Positions 53,111 through 62,625 of a stretch of DNA of 64,000 bases are shown piece after piece. Position 1 is the first letter of the stretch. Each line of letters starts with the position of its first letter. Position numbers and translations under genes: made by a program. The stretch is from Pyrinomonadaceae bacterium. GTDB taxonomy: Bacteria > Acidobacteriota > Blastocatellia > Pyrinomonadales > Pyrinomonadaceae. The stretch is from assembly GCA_030841105.1 (NCBI GenBank), contig JAVEDE010000117.1, forward strand, positions 1-64,000. The letters are read 5' to 3'. A model generated the notes under the pieces. The model saw nothing but the letters and a program-made list of their open reading frames with translations, did no database searches and was not told the DNA's origin.

Positions 53111-54535
53111 TTAAGCAGTGATGTTGAGTTCGCCGATGAGGCGGTGGAAGTAGGAGCGGCTGATGCCGAGGCGTTTGGCGGCGGCGGCCTTGTTGCCGCC
53201 TTCGGCTTGCATGGCGCTGATGAGGAGGCGTCGTTTGAGTGCGAGCATCGCGCCTTCGAGCGTGGTTTCGTCGCCGCCGCCGTTGTCCGACGCGGCCGCA
53301 GTAGCGGCGGCCGGGCGGCGGATGTGCAGCATCTTTTCGGGGAGAAACTCCGTGCCGAGCCGCGAGCCGGTGGTTAAGACGACGAGCCGCTCCATCAGAT
53401 TTTCGAGTTCGCGGACGTTGCCCGGCCAGTCGTACTCCTGCAAGGCTTCGATGAGTTCGGGGTCGAGCGCGGCGGGCGGGCGGGCGTGTTTGTCGGCGGC
53501 CTTCGCGGCGAAGTGCGCGGCGAGGATGGGAAGGTCTTCGCGCCGCTCGCGCAGGGCGGGCAGTTGGAGCGGCACGACGTTGAGGCGATAGAAGAGATCG
53601 CGTCGGAAGCGTCCCTCTTCCACCTCCTGTTCGAGATCGCGGTTGCTGGCGGCGACGAGACGGATGTCCACGTTCAAAGTCTTCGTGCCGCCGAGACGCT
53701 CGAAGGCGCGCTCCTGCAAGACGCGCAGCAACTTCACCTGCACGGCCTGACTGAGTTCGCCGATCTCGTCGAGGAACAAAGTGCCGCCGTCGGCCAACTC
53801 GAAGCGACCCATCTTCGCCTGCGTCGCGCCGGTGAACGCGCCCTTCTCGTGACCGAACAGTTCCGACTCGATCAAATCTTCGGGGAGCGCGGCGCAACTG
53901 ACGGCGACGAAAGGCTCGTCGGCGCGCGGGCTTTCCTCGTGGACGGCGCGCGCGAGCATCTCCTTGCCCGTGCCGTTCTCGCCCGTCAAGAGCACGGTCG
54001 CGCTCGTCGAGGCGACGGCGCGCGCTTGCTTCATGATGCGTTCGAGCGCGGGCGAACTGCCGAGCAGGCGGCCGAAGCCGCGGCAGGCGAGGAGCGAGGC
54101 GCGCAGTTTCAAATTCTCTTCTTCGAGGTGGCGCACGCGCGCCGCCTGCCGGACGATGTGCGTAACCTCCGCCTCGTTGAAGGGCTTCTCGAAGAAGCCG
54201 TATGCGCCGCAGCGGATGGCTTCAAGCGCGGTCTGCCGCGAGTTGCTGCCGGTGATGACGACGACCGGAATGCTCGGTCGCGCGGCGCGCGCGGCTTCGA
54301 TGACGGCGAGACCTTCGCTGATGCCGTCGAGGTCGGGCGGCAGGTGCAAATCGCACAGCACTACTTGGACGCGCCCGCCGCGCAACTGCGCGATGGCCGA
54401 GGCGCGCGAGTCGGCTTCGAGGACGTGGTGCTCCGCGTCGAGCGCCCAGAAAAGTTGACGCCGCAAAACCTGATCGTCGTCAACGACGAGCACGGTCGCT
54501 TTGTCCGGCGCGGGTTCGGGCGTGGGTTCGGTCAT
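53111..54535 (-). CDS. Sigma-54-dependent response regulator (PrsR/NtrC-like)
   Basis: 474 residues. Receiver (~15-135) with phospho-Asp in '[14 protein letters not shown]', then AAA+ domain: Walker A '[10 protein letters not shown]', the sigma-54 contact loop '[10 protein letters not shown]', Walker B '[12 protein letters not shown]', and R-finger region '[14 protein letters not shown]'. A Fis-type HTH follows at the end ('[20 protein letters not shown]'). The '[12 protein letters not shown]' receiver is typical of PrsR, the activator tied to exopolysaccharide/PEP-CTERM genes. The kinase gene lies just upstream on the same strand. Confidence 0.93.
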   Translation of the reverse strand: MTEPTPEPAPDKATVLVVDDDQVLRRQLFWALDAEHHVLEADSRASAIAQLRGGRVQVVLCDLHLPPDLDGISEGLAVIEAARAARPSIPVVVITGSNSRQTALEAIRCGAYGFFEKPFNEAEVTHIVRQAARVRHLEEENLKLRASLLACRGFGRLLGSSPALERIMKQARAVASTSATVLLTGENGTGKEMLARAVHEESPRADEPFVAVSCAALPEDLIESELFGHEKGAFTGATQAKMGRFELADGGTLFLDEIGELSQAVQVKLLRVLQERAFERLGGTKTLNVDIRLVAASNRDLEQEVEEGRFRRDLFYRLNVVPLQLPALRERREDLPILAAHFAAKAADKHARPPAALDPELIEALQEYDWPGNVRELENLMERLVVLTTGSRLGTEFLPEKMLHIRRPAAATAAASDNGGGDETTLEGAMLALKRRLLISAMQAEGGNKAAAAKRLGISRSYFHRLIGELNITA

Positions 54536-54672
54536 GGGACGTGTGCCTGCCTGCGGGGGAGATTAAAGTCCGTCCTGCGTCGTGGCCGCCCTTCGCGGGC
54601 GCACGGCGGACGGTTTCTCTCAATCTACGGGCGCAATGTTTTATGAACTCTTCAGGAGCGAAAGGGACGCGC

Positions 54673-56664
54673 TCAGTTGGCCGCGCCGGTCTTCGCAGTG
54701 GACTTCGCCTGCGAAGCCTTCTCCGCCGTGCGGGCGTGTGAGGCCATGAGCGGGATGGATGGTAGCACGACGCGGAAGCGCGTGCCAGACCCTAGCTTCG
54801 ATTTGACTTCGAGACGACCGCCGTGCGCCTCGACGATCTCGCGGCAGGTGTAGAGGCCGAGGCCAATGCCGCGCTTCTTCGTCGTCGCGAAGGCGCGGAA
54901 GAGGCGCGTCCGCATGAAGTCTTCGGTCATCCCCGGCCCCGTGTCTTCGACGCTGAAGTAGACGAGCGTGTCGCTCTCTTCCCCGGCCGCGACGGTGAGC
55001 CGCCCGCCACGCCCGCCCATCGCCTCGAAGGCGTTGACGACGAGGTTCTCCACCACGCGCTCGATCCGCTCGGCGTCAATCGGGGCGACGAGCGTGTCGG
55101 GCAACTCCGTCTGGATGTCGTAGAACTCGGCGCGCGGTTCGGCCGTCGCGGCCAGCACGCGGCGGATGACGGCGACGAGATCGGCCGGGTGCGGCGCGCG
55201 CCGGTATTCGCCGCTCAGCGTCTTGACCGGCTCGCTCAGGCGCGCGACGAGTGCGCCGAGTTTCTCCGTCGCCTGCCGGAGCGAAGAGACTGCGTCTTCG
55301 CGAAACTCCGCGCGGTGAAATTGACGCTCCATGTTCGTGACGAGCATCGAGAGGCCGGTGATGGCGTTTTTGAGATCGTGCGTGAGCATCGCCGAGAGAC
55401 GCACGAAGGATTGAAACTGCCGCGTCTCGGCCTCGCGCGCGATGAGTTCGCGCAGGCGGTCGCTCATCCGGTTGAAGCCTTCGGCCAGCGCGTGCGTCTC
55501 GTCGTTGGCGCGGACTTCGATGCGCTGGCTGAGGTCGCCCTCGCCGATTGTTTCCGCCGCCTCGATGACGCGCCGGATGCGACGCGTGGTGCGCGTGACG
55601 GTGATGAAGACGAGCAGCGTCGCCACGCCCGCGACGAGCAGGGCGAGCGTGAGCGACGTGAAGTTGTCGCGGTTGAGGGTCGCCACGGCGCGCGTGTAAT
55701 TTTCGGCGGCGGCCACCGAGAGGTCGCTGCCCGCGACCGGCCGGTAAGCGGCGAGCCAGCGCGTGCCGTCGGCCGCCACGGTGTAGAAATCCGTCCCGCT
55801 GTTGCCCGCCTGCATCGCGCGCGTGAAGTTGTCGAAGTAAGGCATCGCCGCGCCCACCGGCTGGTACTTGAGCGCGGGGCTGGTGTGATAGACGATCCGC
55901 CCCGCCCGATCCAGCACGAGCAGGGAGCGCGTGCTCTGCGTCGTCCCGACATTGACGACGCGCGCGGGCGCGCTCTGAGCGGGAGCGTTCGCGGCGTTCG
56001 CGTCGTGCCCGGCCTCTTGCAGCAGCGCGTCCAACTTCAGTTCGGCGACGAGCGCGAGGCGCGGGCTGCGCTCGCTGTCGGGCGAGAAGACGGGCACGGT
56101 GTAGACGATGCAGGGCGTGCCGTTCGCGTCGCGCGTCACGTTCGAGCGCAGGGGCTTCGGCTCGGCGGCCGTCCAGACGCGTTCGTCGAGTGGCAAACGG
56201 CCGGGCAGCAGGTCGCCCGGCGTCACGCGCACGGACGAGTTGCCCGCGTCCGGCGGCTCGAAGCGAATTGGCGCGCGCCCCGCCCCGGCCAGCGTGACGG
56301 CCGAGTAGTAATCGCGATTGTGCAAAACGAAATTGGCGACGGCCGCGCGCACCGCTTCGGGCAAGGCCGGTTCGTTCGCCGCGGGCGAACTATTAATTGC
56401 CGCAGGTTGCGCCCCGGCGGCGGCGACGCCGCGCACGTAGTCGCGCACCACACCCGCATGCGCCAGTTCGTTCAGGTCAACTTCGCGCGCGCGCAGCGCA
56501 ACTTCCACGTCGCGTGCGACGCGCGACGCCTCCGCCTCGACCCGCTCGCGCAGCATCCCCTCGACCACGTTCCGGCTGTTGCGATACGACACCAAGCCGA
56601 GGAGCAAGACCGGCACGAGGCTGCCGAGGACGAAGAAGATTAAGAGTTTGGTGCGGAGGTTCAC
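54673..56664 (-). CDS. Membrane sensor histidine kinase (PrsK/NtrB-like)
   Basis: 663 residues. First membrane helix at residues ~7-27, a large extracytoplasmic sensor domain (~30-340, Cache-like), second membrane helix 'LTLALLVAGVATLLVFI', HAMP ('IRRVIEAAETIGEGDLSQRIEV'), and the kinase core. The H-box is 'AMLTHDLKNAITGLSMLV', with HDLKN as in PrsK/NtrB. The N-box is 'VVENLVVNAFEA', G1 'VEDTGPGM' and G2 'GIGLGLYTCREIVEAHGG'. It is the probable partner of the downstream sigma-54 activator. Confidence 0.92.
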   Translation of the reverse strand: MNLRTKLLIFFVLGSLVPVLLLGLVSYRNSRNVVEGMLRERVEAEASRVARDVEVALRAREVDLNELAHAGVVRDYVRGVAAAGAQPAAINSSPAANEPALPEAVRAAVANFVLHNRDYYSAVTLAGAGRAPIRFEPPDAGNSSVRVTPGDLLPGRLPLDERVWTAAEPKPLRSNVTRDANGTPCIVYTVPVFSPDSERSPRLALVAELKLDALLQEAGHDANAANAPAQSAPARVVNVGTTQSTRSLLVLDRAGRIVYHTSPALKYQPVGAAMPYFDNFTRAMQAGNSGTDFYTVAADGTRWLAAYRPVAGSDLSVAAAENYTRAVATLNRDNFTSLTLALLVAGVATLLVFITVTRTTRRIRRVIEAAETIGEGDLSQRIEVRANDETHALAEGFNRMSDRLRELIAREAETRQFQSFVRLSAMLTHDLKNAITGLSMLVTNMERQFHRAEFREDAVSSLRQATEKLGALVARLSEPVKTLSGEYRRAPHPADLVAVIRRVLAATAEPRAEFYDIQTELPDTLVAPIDAERIERVVENLVVNAFEAMGGRGGRLTVAAGEESDTLVYFSVEDTGPGMTEDFMRTRLFRAFATTKKRGIGLGLYTCREIVEAHGGRLEVKSKLGSGTRFRVVLPSIPLMASHARTAEKASQAKSTAKTGAAN

Positions 56665-56786
56665 GTCGAAAATTTAAGCGGCGCGGTGCGAGTGAGGTCG
56701 TGCCCAAAGACTGAGTGCGCGGACGGTGATGTTCGCGCCGCAGATGCTAACGCGGGGCGTCTCAACTGTCAAAAAAATATCGCCGT

Positions 56787-56900
56787 CAGTTGTCCGTAGT
56801 CAGTAGTCCGCGTCAGTTGTCCGTAGTCAGTTGTTCAAGACAGTCTGTAGCGACTCGTGTGAGTGCCACATGCAACTGACAACCAGCCACGGACAAAGAA
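56787..56900. repeat. GTAGTCA-family element with conserved core, copy 2
   Basis: GTCAGTT-GTCCGTA-GTCAGTA heptads, duplicated, then GTTCAAGACAGTCTGTAGC, GTGTGAGTGCCACATGCAAC and TGACAACCAGCCACGGACAA. The core matches the 19.6 kb and 61.9 kb copies. Confidence 0.85.
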
Positions 56901-56907
56901 CTATCTC

Positions 56908-57471
56908 TTAGTTCATCCCTCCGCCCTCGTATTCCTCGCGCGTGAGGGCGTAGCGGATGACGCGTTCCTCCGAGCCGTCGCCGATGAAGCGGAAGTTGTT
57001 TTTTTCCAGCACGCGGATCGAGGGGCGCAGTTCGGGGTAAGTCTCGGCGATGACGCGCGCGACGTGCGGGTCGGAGAAAGCCTGACGAATGAGCGCGCCC
57101 GCGGCCTCCGTCGCGTAGCCCGCGCGTTGAAACTCAGGCAGCATCGAGTAGCCGATCTCCACCGTCCCGTCGGCCGACGGCTTCCCCTTGTAGCCGATGC
57201 CGCCGATGAGCGTGCCGCCTGCTGCTTCACCTTCGTGCGCCGCGAGGATGATGAAGTAGAACGTCCACGCGCCCGCGTCCGGGTTCTCGTCCAGATACTT
57301 CGCCATCCACTCCAACGCCTCTTGATCGTAGAGCGGCGGCGGCCACTCGTCCGGCACGCGCGCCCCCAGACGCCGACGCAAAAACTCGCGGTCGTCAACC
57401 CGCACGCGGAACAGTTCCGCCGTGCCCGCGACCAACTCCAAACGCTCTGTCCTCAGTTTAAGATTTTCCAT
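56908..57471 (-). CDS. GNAT-family N-acetyltransferase
   Basis: 187 residues from ATG 57471 (MENLKLRTERLELVAG). The start resembles RimJ-type GNATs ('LRTERLxL'). The acetyl-CoA core is 'IGYSMLPEFQRAGYATEAAGALIRQAF', with the terminal 'SIRVLEKNNFRFIG'. The acceptor substrate is unknown. The ORF track's far-upstream start overlaps the CysQ gene and is rejected. A short palindrome CGTGAAC-CAAC-GTTCACG separates it from that gene. Confidence 0.87.
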   Translation of the reverse strand: MENLKLRTERLELVAGTAELFRVRVDDREFLRRRLGARVPDEWPPPLYDQEALEWMAKYLDENPDAGAWTFYFIILAAHEGEAAGGTLIGGIGYKGKPSADGTVEIGYSMLPEFQRAGYATEAAGALIRQAFSDPHVARVIAETYPELRPSIRVLEKNNFRFIGDGSEERVIRYALTREEYEGGGMN

Positions 57472-57497
57472 ATACATGTATGGTCGTGAACCAACGT

Positions 57498-58397
57498 TCA
57501 CGGCACGCGCGTGCGGCCGAACTTGGCGAGCAGCGGCGCGAGGCGCGCGACGACGAGCGGGTGCGCCGCGCCGTTCGCGGCGACGACCCCGTTGAGATTT
57601 CGCACGTCCTCGGTGTTGTAGCGGAGCGGCTCGCCCCAGAGGTCTGTCAGCCGCCCCCCGGCTTCGGCGAGGATGGCTTCGGGCGCGCACGTGTCCCACT
57701 GCTTCGTGCGCGGCGAGAGGTGGACGTAGAGATCGCACTGCCGCTCGGCGATGAGTCCCGTCTTGATGCCGACCGAGCCGCGCCTGATCTCTTCTCTGAG
57801 GCCGAGCGCGCGCATCACCTCCGACATGCGCGGGCTGTGGTGATTCCGGCTCGCCGCCAGACGCATCCGTCGAAACTCCGTCTCCGCGGCGACGCTCATG
57901 CGCTCCGGTTGCGCCTCCGGCCGCGCGACCCACGCTCCCACGCCGCGCGCCGCGTAGTGCAACACGTCTGGCACGGGTTGATAGACGACGCCGACGACGG
58001 GCGTGCCGTCTTCGACCAGCCCGATCTGCACGGCGAAGTCGCCGTTGCCCTCGATGAAGCCCTTCGTGCCGTCGAGCGGGTCAACCATCCAGACGCGCGA
58101 GAGGCTCAAGCGGCGCACGGTGTCGAGCGTCTCTTCGGACAACAGGCCGTCGGCGGGAAACTCGCGCTGCAACCCTGCGACGATCACGTCGTTGGCCGCG
58201 TGGTCGGCCTGCGTCACCGGGTCGTCGTTCTCGCTCTTGTGGACTATATGCAGCGGCCTGCCATAGTGCGCGAGCGCGGCCGCGCCCGCCGCCCGTGCGA
58301 GCGTGATCGCCGCGCCGAGTTCGCGCTCGTAAAAGTTGCCGCCCGCCGCGGCGGCTTCCGGCTGTGCATCACCGTTCAAGTTTCTCTGCGTCCCCAA
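57498..58397 (-). CDS. cysQ: 3'(2'),5'-bisphosphate nucleotidase, CysQ-like
   Basis: 299 residues with TTG start. Metal motifs 'LLSEET', 'WMVDPLDGTKGFIEG' and 'KQWDTCAPEAILAEAGG' put it in the CysQ branch of the IMPase superfamily (DGTKxF instead of DGTTNF). It would remove the 3'-phosphate from PAP formed in sulfate assimilation. The N-terminal ~20 residues are low-complexity. Upstream is the decarboxylase on the same strand. Confidence 0.87.
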   Translation of the reverse strand: MGTQRNLNGDAQPEAAAAGGNFYERELGAAITLARAAGAAALAHYGRPLHIVHKSENDDPVTQADHAANDVIVAGLQREFPADGLLSEETLDTVRRLSLSRVWMVDPLDGTKGFIEGNGDFAVQIGLVEDGTPVVGVVYQPVPDVLHYAARGVGAWVARPEAQPERMSVAAETEFRRMRLAASRNHHSPRMSEVMRALGLREEIRRGSVGIKTGLIAERQCDLYVHLSPRTKQWDTCAPEAILAEAGGRLTDLWGEPLRYNTEDVRNLNGVVAANGAAHPLVVARLAPLLAKFGRTRVP

Positions 58398-58457
58398 AGG
58401 TTCAATCTAACACCAGACAAGGAAAGTCTCATTTCTTCACAATCCGCGCGCCTTCTT

Positions 58458-60008
58458 TCACAACTCGCGCCCCGCTTCGCGGATGATGTCGAGCGTCTCA
58501 TCTATGTCGCGGCGCGTCGTGCGGAAGTTGACGATGCAGGCGCGCAGGGCGAAGCGGCCGCGCAACAGCGCGTTCGACACGTAGGCGCGCCCGCCGTGTT
58601 GCACCGCGCGCAGGATGCGCTCGTTCAACTCGTTCACTTCCGCTTCGAGTCGCGCACGCTCTGCCTCGTCAGTAGTAGCCAGTTGACGCCGCATCTGAGG
58701 CGGCACGTAACGAAAACAGCAGATGCTCAACTCGACCGGCGCGAGCAGTTCAAAGTCTTCCGCCGCTTCGACGCGCGCGGCGAAGTAGGCGGCGAGCGCG
58801 TTGTCATCCGTGATCGCGTCGGCGATCGCCTGCGCGCCGTAGTAACGCAGCAGCATCCAGATTTTCAGAGCGCGAAAGCGGCGCGACAACTCCACGCCGT
58901 AGTCGAAGAAGGCGAACGACTCCTCCTCCGTCTCTTCAAAAATTTTGATGTAATCGGCCTCGCTGCCCGCCCACGCCGCGCGCACACGCGCCGCGTCGCG
59001 GTAGAGCAGACAACCGCAATCAACCGGCGTGTAGAGCCACTTGTGCGGGTCGAGCGCGACGGAATCGGCCGCGTCGAGTCCGGCGAAGAGAGCGCGCTTC
59101 GACGCGTCCGTAGCCGCGAGCGCGCCGTATGCGCCGTCAACGTGAAACCAGAGATCGTGTTCGCGCGCAAGGCTTGCGATCTCGGCGAGCGGATCAACCG
59201 CGCCCGTGTTGACCGTGCCCGCGCTCGCCACCACGCAGCACGGTTGAAAGTTGTCGCGCACGTCCCCCTCGATCCGCTCGCGCAAGGCGCGCACGTCCAT
59301 GCGGTAGTTCTCGTCCGACGCGACGACGCGCACCTGCTCGCGCCCGAAGCCCAGTATGTCCGCCGCCTTCGCGATGGACATGTGTGCCTGATCCGAGACA
59401 TAGACGGTCGCCGGTCGCGCGACGCGCCACAAGCCTTTTTGCGACACGTCAGACGCGCCCGCGGCGGCGTCGCCCTGTGCGGCGCGCGCCTTGGTGCGGT
59501 GCGCGACGTAGAGCGCGTTCAAGTTCGCCATCGAGCCGCCGCTCGTCAACAAGCCGCCCGCGCCTTCCGTGTAGTTGACCAACTGCGCGAGCCAGCCGAT
59601 GACGGTCTTTTCCACGTGCGTCGCCGCCGGGGACGAACGCCACGCGGGCACGTTCTGGTTGAGCGCGGACGCGATGAGGTCTGCGAACGCGCCCGCGGGC
59701 GTTGCGGGCGAAGCGACGTAGCCGAAGAAGCGCGGATGTCCGCTGTGGCGGCTGCCCTCGAAGATGCGCCGGCAATCGGCGAACAACGCGTCGAGCGCGT
59801 CGGGCGCGCCGGGCAGCGGCGCGTCGAACCGCGCGGCGAGTTCGGACGCGGACGTGTGCGTCAGGACGGGCGACGCCGAGACGCCCCGGAAGTAGTCCGA
59901 CACCAACTCGACGGCGCGCGCGGCGAGTTCGCCGAACGCCTCGTCCGTGATGTCGAGCGACGAGGCGCGCACGCCGTCGTCCCCTTCTGTGTCTCGCGCC
60001 TCGCTCAT
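58458..60008 (-). CDS. Group II pyridoxal-dependent decarboxylase (aromatic amino acid type)
   Basis: 516 residues. Substrate loop 'HPRFFGYVASPATPAGAFAD', PLP contacts 'TSGGSMANLNAL' and 'WFHVDGAYGALA', and Schiff-base Lys 'SVALDPHKWLYTPVDCG' are complete. The family decarboxylates tyrosine, tryptophan, DOPA or glutamate; the specific amino acid is not clear. Before the start there is a short run of CTATCTCGC 9-mers. No transporter is linked. Confidence 0.9.
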   Translation of the reverse strand: MSEARDTEGDDGVRASSLDITDEAFGELAARAVELVSDYFRGVSASPVLTHTSASELAARFDAPLPGAPDALDALFADCRRIFEGSRHSGHPRFFGYVASPATPAGAFADLIASALNQNVPAWRSSPAATHVEKTVIGWLAQLVNYTEGAGGLLTSGGSMANLNALYVAHRTKARAAQGDAAAGASDVSQKGLWRVARPATVYVSDQAHMSIAKAADILGFGREQVRVVASDENYRMDVRALRERIEGDVRDNFQPCCVVASAGTVNTGAVDPLAEIASLAREHDLWFHVDGAYGALAATDASKRALFAGLDAADSVALDPHKWLYTPVDCGCLLYRDAARVRAAWAGSEADYIKIFEETEEESFAFFDYGVELSRRFRALKIWMLLRYYGAQAIADAITDDNALAAYFAARVEAAEDFELLAPVELSICCFRYVPPQMRRQLATTDEAERARLEAEVNELNERILRAVQHGGRAYVSNALLRGRFALRACIVNFRTTRRDIDETLDIIREAGREL

Positions 60009-60164
60009 CTCACCTATCTCGCTTGTCTCGCCTATCTCGCCTATCTCAGTAGCGCCACGCGGTCAAACGTCGAAACCCTATCACACCGCCGCGCTTCCCT
60101 GAAATATTCTTGCCGCGCCGCGCCCGCAACGCTTATAGTCTGTCCACACGACCGAATCTATAAA

Positions 60165-60332
60165 ACAGTGACGAGTGACAAGTGACAAGAGAAGATGAGT
60201 GAATTGTGAATCGTGAATCGTGAATAGATAAAACCTGTCTTCTTCTATTTACGATTTACGATTCACGACTCACTTGCTTCTCTCATCACTCATCACTTGT
60301 ATTAACTTGTCACCTGTCACTTGTCACTGCTT
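60165..60332. repeat. Nested heptad palindrome before the aldo/keto reductase
   Basis: Outer arms CAGTGACGAGTGACAAGTGACAAG and CTTGTCACCTGTCACTTGTCACTG enclose a TGAATCG palindrome (GAATTGTGAATCGTGAATCGTGAATAG...CTATTTACGATTTACGATTCACG), with a GATGAGT-type layer (CTCATCACTCATCAC) between. Three unit types are stacked. With the flanks it makes up most of the 339-bp gap; the next ATG has GGAGG upstream. Confidence 0.92.
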
Positions 60333-60347
60333 TCGGAGGTTTGAACC

Positions 60348-61478
60348 ATGTCCATCACAGGCCACGCCACGACGGAGGGAACGGCGCGCTACCGGGAGCG
60401 TTTGCAGGCGGAGACGATTGCCGCAACCCACTTCCGGCTCGAACAAAACCTCTGGCTCTCTTCGCTCGGCATCGGCACGTATCTCGGCCGACCCGACGCG
60501 GAGACCGACGCGCGCTACACCGAGTCAATCGCGCGCGCCGTCGAACTCGGCGTGAACGTCGTTGACACGGCGGCCAACTACCGTTTCCAGCGCAGCGAGC
60601 GTGCCATCGGCGCGGCCTTGGAGACGTTGGTCGAAAGCAAGCGCGCGGCGCGCGACGAGGTGGTCGTCTGCACGAAGGGCGGCTACATTCCCTTCGACAC
60701 AGACCCGCCCGCGGGGCAGGAGGGCGTCACCCGCTACATCGAAAAAACTTTCATCAAGACGGGCGTCGCCTCGATGTCGGACATCGCGGCGGGCAGCCAT
60801 TGCATGACGCCGAAATATCTCGCGCACCAGATCGAGCAGTCGCTCCGCAACCTGCGCCTCGACGCGGTTGACGTCTACTACATCCACAACCCGGAGACGC
60901 AACTCGGCGTCGTCGCGCGCGACGAGTTCGAGACGCGACTGCGCGCCGCCTTCACGCAGTTGGAGCAGAGCGTCGCCGACGGCCACATCAAACATTACGG
61001 CGTGGCGACTTGGAACGGCTTCCGCGTCGCGCCCGCCGAGCGCAACTATCACTCGCTCGAACGCATGCTCGAACTCGCGCGCGAGGTCGGGGGCGACCGG
61101 CATCACTTCCGCTTCATCCAACTCCCCTTCAACCTCGCCATGCCCGAAGCCCTGACCCTCTCGAACCAAACCTTTCAGGGCGCGCACGTGTCGCTCCTCG
61201 AAGCGGCGCGCGCGCTCGGCGTAACGGTCATGGCGAGCGCGTCAATCTTGCAGGGCAAGGTCGCGCGCGGTCTGTCCGAAGACATACGTGAACCGCTCGG
61301 CTCGCTCGCCTCCGACGCGCTCACCGCGATCCAGTTCACGCGCTCGACGCCCGGCATCACCACCGCCCTCGTCGGCATGAGCCACCGCGCGCACGTCGAA
61401 GAGAACCTCCAACTCGCGCGCCTCGACCCCGCGCGCCCCGAACAATATCAACGCCTGTTCTCGGCAGGCGCGGAGTAA
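60348..61478 (+). CDS. Aldo/keto reductase
   Basis: 376 residues, TIM-barrel AKR. Catalytic Asp/Tyr in 'NVVDTAANYRFQRSE', Lys in 'VVCTKGGYIPF', His in 'VYYIHNPETQ', and a C-terminal NADPH region 'QFTRSTPGITTALVGMSHRAHVEENL'. The insert 'SMSDIAAGSHCMTPKYL' after the Lys strand distinguishes this subgroup. Substrate unknown. GGAGG eight bases before the ATG confirms the start. Confidence 0.9.
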   Translation: MSITGHATTEGTARYRERLQAETIAATHFRLEQNLWLSSLGIGTYLGRPDAETDARYTESIARAVELGVNVVDTAANYRFQRSERAIGAALETLVESKRAARDEVVVCTKGGYIPFDTDPPAGQEGVTRYIEKTFIKTGVASMSDIAAGSHCMTPKYLAHQIEQSLRNLRLDAVDVYYIHNPETQLGVVARDEFETRLRAAFTQLEQSVADGHIKHYGVATWNGFRVAPAERNYHSLERMLELAREVGGDRHHFRFIQLPFNLAMPEALTLSNQTFQGAHVSLLEAARALGVTVMASASILQGKVARGLSEDIREPLGSLASDALTAIQFTRSTPGITTALVGMSHRAHVEENLQLARLDPARPEQYQRLFSAGAE

Positions 61479-61533
61479 ACAGGCGACGGCGGCACGATTG
61501 ACGTAAGCTATGTTCGCCTGACGGAGAAACAAA

Positions 61534-61875
61534 ATGACGCGAGCAGAAATGAAAACTTTTGCCGACGTGACGCCAGCGGAGTTGAAAACCTTCGCCGACT
61601 TTTGGCCGCACTATCTGGCCGAGCACAGCCACGCGGGCACGCGCCTTTTGCACGCGGCGGGCACGATCACGAGCACCGCGCTGGCCGTCGCGCTCGTGGC
61701 AACGAATCGCTGGCGTTGGCTGCCCCTCGCGCTCGTCACCGGCTACGCCGCGGCGTGGGTCTCACACTTCTTCATCGAACACAACCGCCCCGCCACCTTC
61801 AAGCACCCGCTCTGGTCTTTCGCCGCCGACTACAAAATGGTCGCGTTGATGCTGACGGGGAAGATGAAGGGATGA
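61534..61875 (+). CDS. DUF962 (Mpo1-like) membrane protein
   Basis: 113 residues. The motif 'FWPHYLAEHSHAGTRLLHAAGT', two membrane segments and 'SHFFIEHNRPATFKHPLWSFAADYKM' match DUF962, whose yeast member Mpo1 is a dioxygenase acting on 2-hydroxy fatty acids through similar His residues. The stop TGA is provided by a GATGAGG repeat. GGAG precedes the ATG. Confidence 0.88.
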   Translation: MTRAEMKTFADVTPAELKTFADFWPHYLAEHSHAGTRLLHAAGTITSTALAVALVATNRWRWLPLALVTGYAAAWVSHFFIEHNRPATFKHPLWSFAADYKMVALMLTGKMKG

Positions 61876-61890
61876 GGGATGAATAAGAGA

Positions 61891-61994
61891 TCGTTCTTTG
61901 TCCGTGGTCAATTGTCAGTTGCATGTGGCTACCATCCGAGTCACTTAAAGATTGGATTGAACAACTGACTACTGACTACTGACTACCGACCGAT
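61891..61994. repeat. GTAGTCA-family element with conserved core, copy 3 (reverse)
   Basis: In reverse orientation: GTCAGTA heptads, GTTGTTCAATCCAATCTTTAAG, a core 'TAGCCACATGCAACTGACAATTG', then ACCACGGACAAAGAAC. It shares the core with the copies at 19.6 and 56.8 kb. Confidence 0.85.
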
Positions 61995-62014
61995 TTGAGT
62001 TCATCCCTCATCCC

Positions 62015-62533
62015 TTACTTCTCCGGTGGCGGCGGGATGCGCGCGGCCTCTTCGGGGGTGCGTGCGCGGCGGCGCGCGAGTTCGAGTTTGAGACTCTCTT
62101 CGCCGCGGCGCATGGCGTACTGGTGGTTGGAGGCGAGGAGCGGCCGGAGCAGAAGCGAGAGCGCGCGCACGACGGGCTTGCGGGCGCGCACCTTCCAATC
62201 ATAGGTGATGTCGCAGAGCAGGCCGTCCTGCCGAAACGTCCAGATGCCGCGCCCCTGCAAGTCGCCGATGGCTTCGAGCGTCGAGCCGTGAGGGTGGCGC
62301 GACTCCGTGACGCGAAACTGCCAGCGCAGGCTGTAGGGCAAGTAGCCGCGCGTGTGCAGGCTGACCAGTTTCCCGACGCCGCGCTCGTCGCCCTCCTCAA
62401 GCACTCGCACGTCCAGATAAGTCGCAGGCCACCAGCGACGCAAGTCTTCCACGTTTTCGATCACGGCCGACACTTCCTCACACGTTCCTTCGACGCGCCA
62501 GCGCGAGATGAAATGATAATCGGAAATTGACAT
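62015..62533 (-). CDS. SRPBCC-family (START-like) protein
   Basis: 172 residues from ATG 62533 (MSISDYHFISRWRVEGTCEEV). 'ISRWRVEGTCEEVSAVIENVEDLRRWWPATY' and 'ESRHPHGSTLEAIGDLQGRGIWTFRQDG' follow the polyketide-cyclase/START layout: a helix-grip fold binding a hydrophobic ligand. The last ~25 residues are Arg/Pro-rich. The track's longer start is not supported by a ribosome-binding site. Confidence 0.78.
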   Translation of the reverse strand: MSISDYHFISRWRVEGTCEEVSAVIENVEDLRRWWPATYLDVRVLEEGDERGVGKLVSLHTRGYLPYSLRWQFRVTESRHPHGSTLEAIGDLQGRGIWTFRQDGLLCDITYDWKVRARKPVVRALSLLLRPLLASNHQYAMRRGEESLKLELARRRARTPEEAARIPPPPEK

Positions 62534-62625
62534 AGACACTTTCTCTTCGCGATAGAGATTTGCGATGGCGCTGATCGTTTCTCCGCGCCGGTTGCACGTC
62601 CGGGCGTTCTCTGTCTTTGTCGCCC

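Noticed and set aside
56908-57933. The 341-aa ORF fusing an Arg-rich domain to the GNAT enzyme
   Set aside because: Its N-terminal half is antisense-like sequence overlapping the CysQ gene in another frame; the GNAT domain begins at ATG 57471.
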